DNA of 43,085 bases from an uncultured Dorea sp. (GTDB lineage: Bacteria > Bacillota > Clostridia > Lachnospirales > Lachnospiraceae). The position numbers and the translations under genes were made by a program. Below the pieces are notes generated by a model. That model saw nothing but the letters and a program-made list of their open reading frames with translations, had not been told where the DNA came from and did not search any database. Shown piece by piece: positions 42,257-43,085 of this stretch. Where the stretch lies: NCBI GenBank assembly GCA_947388185.1, contig CANDQP010000014.1, positions 1-43,085 of the forward strand, in the 5' to 3' direction. How positions within the stretch are numbered: position 1 is the first letter of the stretch; each line of letters begins with the position of its first letter.

Positions 42257-43085
42257 ATGAGAAGGAGAGTCAAAGAATCAGCCGTTGCATTTATAGCTAC
42301 GATTATGGTTTTTGCCGTAGTTTCCTGTGCGCAGAGGGATTTACCGGGGACGAACCTGATCGACAATGAAGAGGAAGAGAGGACGACGATCCTGCTGTTT
42401 GCGCCGATGGAGAGATCGAAGCCGGATGCCAAGAATGCGGCGAGAACGGCTTTTGATAAGACCGTTATTATGGCGGAGGAACAGCTGAATCTTACGGTGG
42501 AATACAGAACCTATACTTCCGCCGATTATCAGGAGAAGACTTATGATGATGTATCGATCGACAGGATACGGCATGATATGGATGATTTTTATTTGCTTAA
42601 CCCGGACGTTCTTCAGAAAACAGGGGAAGAAGGGAGACTTGCCGACTTGTCTGATCTTGAATGCGCCAAGAATCTAAGGGAGGTCGTCAAATTGGCGAAT
42701 ACAGTGGACGGAAAGCTTATGGGTATCCCTCAGGAAGTGGTGGTCTACGGACTCTTTGTGAATAAAGATATGTTCGATCAATATGATCTTGATATGCCGA
42801 ATACGCCGGAAGAATTCCTGGAGTGCTGCCGGGTATTCAAGAAGAATGGGATTGAGACGCCGATAGGGGCGAACCGTTGGTGGCTTGAAACGTTCGTTTT
42901 TGCACAGGCATACGCTGATCTGTATAATGGAGACGATCCTGCGGCAGAGATCGAGGCTCTCAACAATGGAGAGCGCAAGTACAGTGATTATATGCGCAAG
43001 GGTGACGAGTATCTGAAGGAGTTGCTCGATCTGGGATATCTTGATGCCGTGACGGCCTTGACATATGAAGCGATCGAAGGAGAAG
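42257..43085 (+). CDS. Solute-binding lipoprotein, truncated by window end
   Basis: 276 residues visible; the frame is open to the last base. A type II signal peptide ends near 'VVSC' (lipobox Cys ~24), and an Asp/Glu-rich linker follows. 'TILLFAPMERSKPDAKNAA', 'PDVLQKTGEEGRLADLSDL' and 'DGKLMGIPQEVVVYGLFVNKDMFDQYDLDMPNTPEEFLECC' are the pattern of family 1 extracellular sugar-binding proteins. It begins 56 bp after the hybrid kinase stop, so ligand binding may feed the kinase or an ABC importer; no permease gene is visible. The ligand cannot be inferred. Confidence 0.85.
   Translation, partial: MRRRVKESAVAFIATIMVFAVVSCAQRDLPGTNLIDNEEEERTTILLFAPMERSKPDAKNAARTAFDKTVIMAEEQLNLTVEYRTYTSADYQEKTYDDVSIDRIRHDMDDFYLLNPDVLQKTGEEGRLADLSDLECAKNLREVVKLANTVDGKLMGIPQEVVVYGLFVNKDMFDQYDLDMPNTPEEFLECCRVFKKNGIETPIGANRWWLETFVFAQAYADLYNGDDPAAEIEALNNGERKYSDYMRKGDEYLKELLDLGYLDAVTALTYEAIEGE

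Overview
The window looks like the chromosome of a low-to-moderate GC Gram-positive anaerobe of the Clostridia, most likely Lachnospiraceae (relatives of Dorea, Blautia or Clostridium scindens). The reasons are AGGAGG-type ribosome binding sites, Gram-positive wall genes (two LCP ligases, tagD, a CDP-glycerol transferase, a pdaA-like deacetylase), the ireB-ruvX-DUF1292-fur-rnj cluster, and a hybrid sensor kinase followed by a solute-binding lipoprotein. The assignment is inference from gene content and no 16S gene is present.

Positions 1-27303 are mostly a cell-surface polysaccharide locus. It opens with the 3' part of a tandem GT2 glycosyltransferase, two polytopic GT-C-like membrane proteins and a GtrB-like polyprenyl-phosphate sugar synthase. 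Next come a YkuD L,D-transpeptidase with six GBS Bsp-like repeats, tagD and a CDP-glycerol glycerophosphotransferase. A GerMN-type lipoprotein and a MerR regulator fused to a class I methyltransferase close this block. Downstream, a promoter with a 19-bp spacer and an internal dyad (MerR-type geometry) drives rfbABDC for dTDP-L-rhamnose. A minus-strand GT2 gene faces rfbC across a hairpin. A second rightward block encodes a WcaJ-type initiating sugar transferase, LCP ligase 1, a Wzy-like polymerase, a rhamnosyltransferase-like GT2, LCP ligase 2, a cohesin-like membrane protein and GlmS. Together these genes could build a rhamnose-containing, possibly glycerol-phosphate-decorated polymer on a lipid carrier, polymerise it outside, modify it outside and attach it to peptidoglycan.

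Positions 27304-39501 are mostly housekeeping: a PdaA-like deacetylase (minus), an ArsC/Spx-family protein, a frameshifted adenosine deaminase, mntP, prmA, rsmE, a cysteine desulfurase with thiI, a His-less HPr-like protein (minus), mtaB, and ireB-ruvX-DUF1292-fur-rnj. Strong hairpins separate the convergent genes.

Positions 39502-43085 start a sensory unit. A near-consensus sigma-A promoter precedes a hybrid histidine kinase whose first receiver lacks its phospho-acceptor Asp. A truncated solute-binding lipoprotein gene then runs off the end.

The most interesting points are the MerR-methyltransferase fusion beside a MerR-type promoter for rhamnose synthesis, the HPr paralogue that keeps the Ser46 region but not His15, the degenerate receiver, the broken adenosine deaminase, and the mixture of teichoic-acid and Wzy-pathway parts in one locus. 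I found no CRISPR array, tRNA, rRNA, transposase or prophage.
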